Origin: Trichopria drosophilae
Lineage: Eukaryota; Arthropoda; Insecta; Hymenoptera; Diapriidae
Length of the DNA: 64,000 bases
Assembly (NCBI GenBank): GCA_030407085.1
Contig: CM059585.1
Location: 109,791,501-109,855,500 of the forward strand
Direction: 5' to 3'
Position numbers and translations under genes: made by a program. Positions 59,779 to 64,000 of the stretch are shown in pieces (position 1 is the stretch's first letter; the number at the start of each line of letters is the position of its first letter). The notes below the pieces were generated by a model. The model did not search any database. It was given only the letters and a program-made list of their open reading frames with translations, and was not told the origin of the DNA.

Positions 59779-62700
59779 CCCGATAACGCCGGGAGCGTCA
59801 CAGTTTCTCATGTCGATAGTTTTCATACGAGTCAATGAAATTGCACGACACCTCAAATCCTATAGTTTTCTCTTTTTCGAATCTGACCTCCATTTTCTCA
59901 TAAATTTAACCGTTTTTTCAATATGGCGTCTTACAGAAGAAAGCACTCGGAAAAAACTTCAAAACTGGTTTAAAAAAGTTATTTTTCTATATGAAGGCCT
60001 CATCTAATCAAATCGCGCTTCTGGATCCTGCGGCAGAATGACTTGTACTTTATGAAGACGTGACGTCCGATCACAAATTCAAAATGGCGGATGTAATGCG
60101 GAGTCATCGCGACGAAAATGTTATCTTCTGTAGGTACCGCTTTTGGAAATCAACAATTTTTTATGAAAATCAGTGCAGGGGATGTTTTCGGGTCGCAGAT
60201 TATAAATTCGTTGTCAAAATTTAAAAATTCAAAATGGCGGGCTAAAATTTGCACATTTTCTTCGATTTTTATGAAATTTTATATCAAACTGTTCTAAGGA
60301 TCACAGATTACGAATCCGTTGTCCGATTTTTAAAATTCAAAATGACGAATAAAATATGGCGGACTAAAATTGAAAATTTCCATCGATTTTTATGACATTA
60401 TGCATGAAAGGGTTTTTGGGATCACAGATTACGAATCCATTGCCCAATTTTCAAAATTCAAAATGACGGAAAGAAATTTGAAAATTTTGTATAAGGGTGT
60501 TTTTGGGATCACAGATTACGAATTCGTTGTCCGATTTTTAAAATTAAAAATTGTGTAACCGAAATGGCGATCTGTAGATTAAAAATGCCCAATCATCAGG
60601 GAAATTATGTCACAATGACGTAATATATATAGAAACACGAAAAAAAACATTTAAAATTTAAAAAACACAAAATAGATTAAAAACACTATAAAATTAACAA
60701 AAAAATATATAAAATAAGTTTTAAAAATGAATAAAAGAAAAATAGAAAAAATGACCCTCCTCTACTGTCAAACTCTTCGTAGTGCAGAAAATTGGCGACT
60801 ATCGGTCGGTAAAATAGTTCTTCGCATTGAAGTTACAACAAAATACAACCCCAAATCAATCTAAAACCAAATTTTATAAAGTAGATGAACATTTTTAAAA
60901 TGCAGTCCAACATTATGAATTTTGAAAATCGAACAACGGATACATAGTCTCGAATTCCAAAAACACTTCAGTACAAAATTTTATAAATATCAGTCGTAAT
61001 TTTCAATTTTAGTCCGCCATTTTTTATTCGTCATTTTTTATTTTAAAAATCGGACAACGGATTCGTAATATGTGATTCCTAAAACAGTCTGATGTAAAAT
61101 TTCATAAATGTCAAAAAAATTTCAAATTTTAGTCCGCTATTTTGTGTTTCTGTATAACTATTACGTAATTGTGACATCATTTCTCTGATGAATGTCATTT
61201 TTAATTTACCGATCGCCATTTCGAATACGCAATTTTTAATTTTGAAAATAGAACAACGGATTGGGAATCTCTTATCCCAAAAACCCTTTCATGCATATAA
61301 TATCATTAAAATCAATGGTCATTTTCAATTTTAGTCCGCCATATTTTATTCGCCATTTTGAATTTTAAGAATCGGACAACAGATTCGTAATCAGTGATCC
61401 CTAAATCAGTCTGATGTAAAATTTCATAAAAATCGAACAAATTTTCGAATTTTAGTCCTCTATCTTGACTCCGCCATTTTGTATTTTTAAATTTTAACGA
61501 CAAATTCGTAATTTGCGACCAAAAAATACCCTCTACACTTATTTTCATAAAAAATTGTATATTCATAAAAGTGGTACTTACAGAAAGGTAATATTTTCGA
61601 CGAATATAACGGTTTCGTATTGCATCCGCCATTTTGAATTTTTGATTGGACGTCACATCTTCATAAAGTCATTATTCCGCAGGATCCAGAAGCGCGATTC
61701 GATTGGACGGATGCCTTCATATAGAAAAATAACTTTTTTTAAACAAGTTTTTAAGTTTTTTCCTCTTTAACTCATGGCCTAAACGGACACATTTTGAACG
61801 TCAGTTTAAACGTCGATAATTTGCGTATAAAACATTTCGAAAAATTTTACTCCCACTATTTCTGACGTAAAATTGTATGCTCTTTCAGAATCATTCAATA
61901 AAATTTCGATAAAATAAAAAGCAAAAAAGTTATACACGTTTTTTGTAAAAAAATATGGTTTTTAAAATTTATTTTTCATTCTAACATCACTGTCACCTGG
62001 AAATTGCAGAAACATGTCTAAGGTGAAAATATCGCGTCCATGGACACTTAGGATTAAAGCGTACCGTGTTCTAATTTGAATTTCAAGATGGCGACTTCCA
62101 AAATGGCGCCTAGAAGTTTAAAAATCTTTTTAAAACTTAACAAATTTTTTTCTTAAAAACTATAGATTTTAGAGAAAATTTGCTAAGAACAAAAATGTCT
62201 TAGAATTGGTTAAAGAACCTTCTCAAATTTTTTCAGATTTTTAAACGACTTTTTTAAAAATTTTGATTTTTTGAATTTTCAAAAAACCAAAAAGTGTATC
62301 CAATACATTGTGACAAAATTTGAGAAGGTTCTTTAACCAATTCTAAGACATTTTTGTTCTTAACAAATTTTATCTAAAATCTATAGTTTTAAGTGTTAAA
62401 AAGATTTTTGCGCTTCTAGGCGCCATTTTGGAAGTCGTAATCTTGAAATTCAAATTAGAACACGGTACGCTTTAATCCTAAGGGTCCATGGACGCGATAT
62501 TTTCATCTTAGACACGTTTCCCAATGCAATTTCCAGGTGAAAATAATGTTAGAATGAAAAATAAACTTAAAAAAAAACAACTTTTTTAACAAAAAAAGTG
62601 TATAACTTCTTTGCTTTTCGTTTTATCGTAATATTATTGAAAGATTCTGAAAGAGCATACAATTTTACGTCAGAAATGGTGGAAGTAAAATTTTTCCAAA

Positions 62701-64000
62701 TGCTTTTATATGCAAATTATCGACGTTTAAACTGATGCTCAAAATGTGTCCGTTTAGGGCTTAGTGGGTTAAGACGTCATTTTGAATTTTGAAAATCAAA
62801 TTTCTTTCCGCCATTTTGAATTTTGAAAATCGGGCAACGGTTTCGTAATCTGTGATCCCAAAAACCCTTTCATGCGTAATGTCATAAAAATCGACGTAAA
62901 TTTTCAATTTTAGTCCGCCATTTTTTATCTGCCATTTTGAATTTTAAAAATAGGACAACGGATTCGTAATCTGGGATCCTTAAAACAGTTTGATATAATT
63001 ACGAATTTGTCGTTAAAATTTAAAAATTCAAAATGGCGGAGTCAAAATAGAGGATTAAAATTTGAAAACTCTTTCGATTTTTATGAAATTTTACATCAGA
63101 CTGATTTAGGGATCACTGATTACGAATCTGTTGTCCGATTTTTAAAATTGAGAATGGCGAATAAAATATGGCGGACTAAAATTGAAAATGACCATTGATT
63201 TTAATGATATTATATGCATGAAAGGATTTTTGGGATAAGAGATTCCCAATCCGTGGTTCGATTTTCAAAATTAAAAATTGCGTATTCGAAATGGCGATCG
63301 GTAAATTAAAAATGCACATTCATCCGGGAATGTATGTCACAATTACGTAATAGTTTCAGAAACACAAAATGGCGGACTAAAATTTGAAATTTTTTCGTCA
63401 TTTATGAAATTTGACATCAGACTGTTTTAGGAATCACAGATTACGAATCCGTTGTCCGATTTTTAAAATTCAAAATGACGAATAAAAAATGGCGGACTAA
63501 AATTGAAAATTACGACTGATTTTTATAAAATTTTGTACTGAAGTGTTTTTGGAATTCGAGACTATGTATCCGTTGTTCGATTTTCAAAATTCATAATGTT
63601 GGACTGCATTTTAAAAATGTTCATCGATTTTATAAAATTTGGTTTTAGATTGATTTGGGGTTGTATTTTGTTGTAACTTCAATGCGAAGAACTATTTTAC
63701 CGACCGATAGCCGCCAATTTTCTGCACTACGAAGAGTTTGACAGTAGAGGAGGGTCATTTTTTCTATTTTTCTTTTATTCATTTTTAAAACTTATTTTAT
63801 ATATTTTTTTGTTAATTTTATAGTGTTTTTAATCTATTTTGTGTTTTTTAAATTTTAAATGTTTTTTTTCGTGTTTCTATATATATTACGTCATTGTGAC
63901 ATAATTTCCCTGATGATTGGGCATTTTTAATCTACAGATCGCCATTTCGGTTACACCAATTTTAATTTTAAAAATCGGACAACGAATTCGTAATCTGTGA
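59779..64000. mobile_element. Large TTAA foldback element (CCCGATAACGCCGGG end), running off the window
   Basis: TTAA at 59775-59778, then CCCGATAACGCCGGGAGCGT. Two nested symmetries are visible. 59930-60500 pairs with 61200-61760 (centre about 60850). 60509-61510 pairs with about 63000-64000 (centre about 62255). Many modules of the form GATTACGAATCCGTTGTCC with AATGGCGGACTAAAATT cores. The right terminus is expected near 64.7 kb. No transposase frame. Confidence 0.7.
61771..62768. mobile_element. 998-bp TTAA palindrome at the centre of the larger foldback
   Basis: TTAA at 61767-61770 and 62769-62772. Ends are CTCATGGCCTAAACGGACAC and, inward from the right, CCCACTAAGCCCTAAACGGA. Arms of about 480 bp meet near 62270. 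Each arm carries a CAAGATGGCGACTTCCAAAA / ATGGCGCC pair (62085 and 62418). Non-coding. Confidence 0.8.

Overview
The window looks like insect nuclear DNA: AT-rich, dense in transposons, and with one recognisable host gene. That gene encodes the small GTPase Rab14 on the + strand, split into six coding exons between 10328 and 35689. Its C-terminal region (LDLNAAESGVQHNPSQPGR, then CSC) looks hymenopteran to me from memory, and degenerate (CCTAA)n telomere-like repeats fit an insect. I would call it an insect, probably Hymenoptera; species not determined.

Layout. 1-8.5 kb is intergenic: one end of a TTAA element, a pogo-like MITE, and an array of about 300-bp palindromic units split by a MITE with a clear 9-bp target duplication. 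8.56-10.3 kb is GC-richer and is the likely Rab14 promoter and 5' UTR. Rab14 exons 1-2 lie at 10.3-10.6 kb and exons 3-5 at 16.55-16.99 kb. Exon 6 is at 35.57-35.69 kb. Intron 2 (5.9 kb) holds a broken LINE carrying nested MITEs. Intron 5 (18.6 kb) holds a large inverted repeat, an intact piggyBac-like element (transposase 546 aa, complement of 22801-24441), a deleted second piggyBac-like element, a decayed Ty3/gypsy element and another kilobase palindrome. From 37.6 kb to the end there is no recognisable host gene. That part is nested, mostly palindromic elements flanked by TTAA or TA.

Three themes run through the window. (1) Many TTAA-flanked palindromic elements share termini of the type CCC-TTT-GCGG or CCC-ATTAACGCC. 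Several carry 110-120 bp modules with a GATTACGAATCTGA block and paired ATGGCGGA cores. The intact piggyBac-like element carries the same modules in both ends, so it may mobilise the rest. (2) Nine TA-flanked elements ending CAGTAG/CAGTGG share one plan, but each subfamily repeats its own terminal word inside its ends. (3) Four TTAA elements keep a hairpin about 14 bp inside one end whose arms change sequence while pairing is kept.

The best candidates for something undescribed are the 2.36-kb TA-flanked element at 50180-52542 (0.54-kb inverted repeats around one 267-codon ORF with no transposase motif I can name) and the terminal-word and hairpin patterns. All assignments were made by eye, without database searches.
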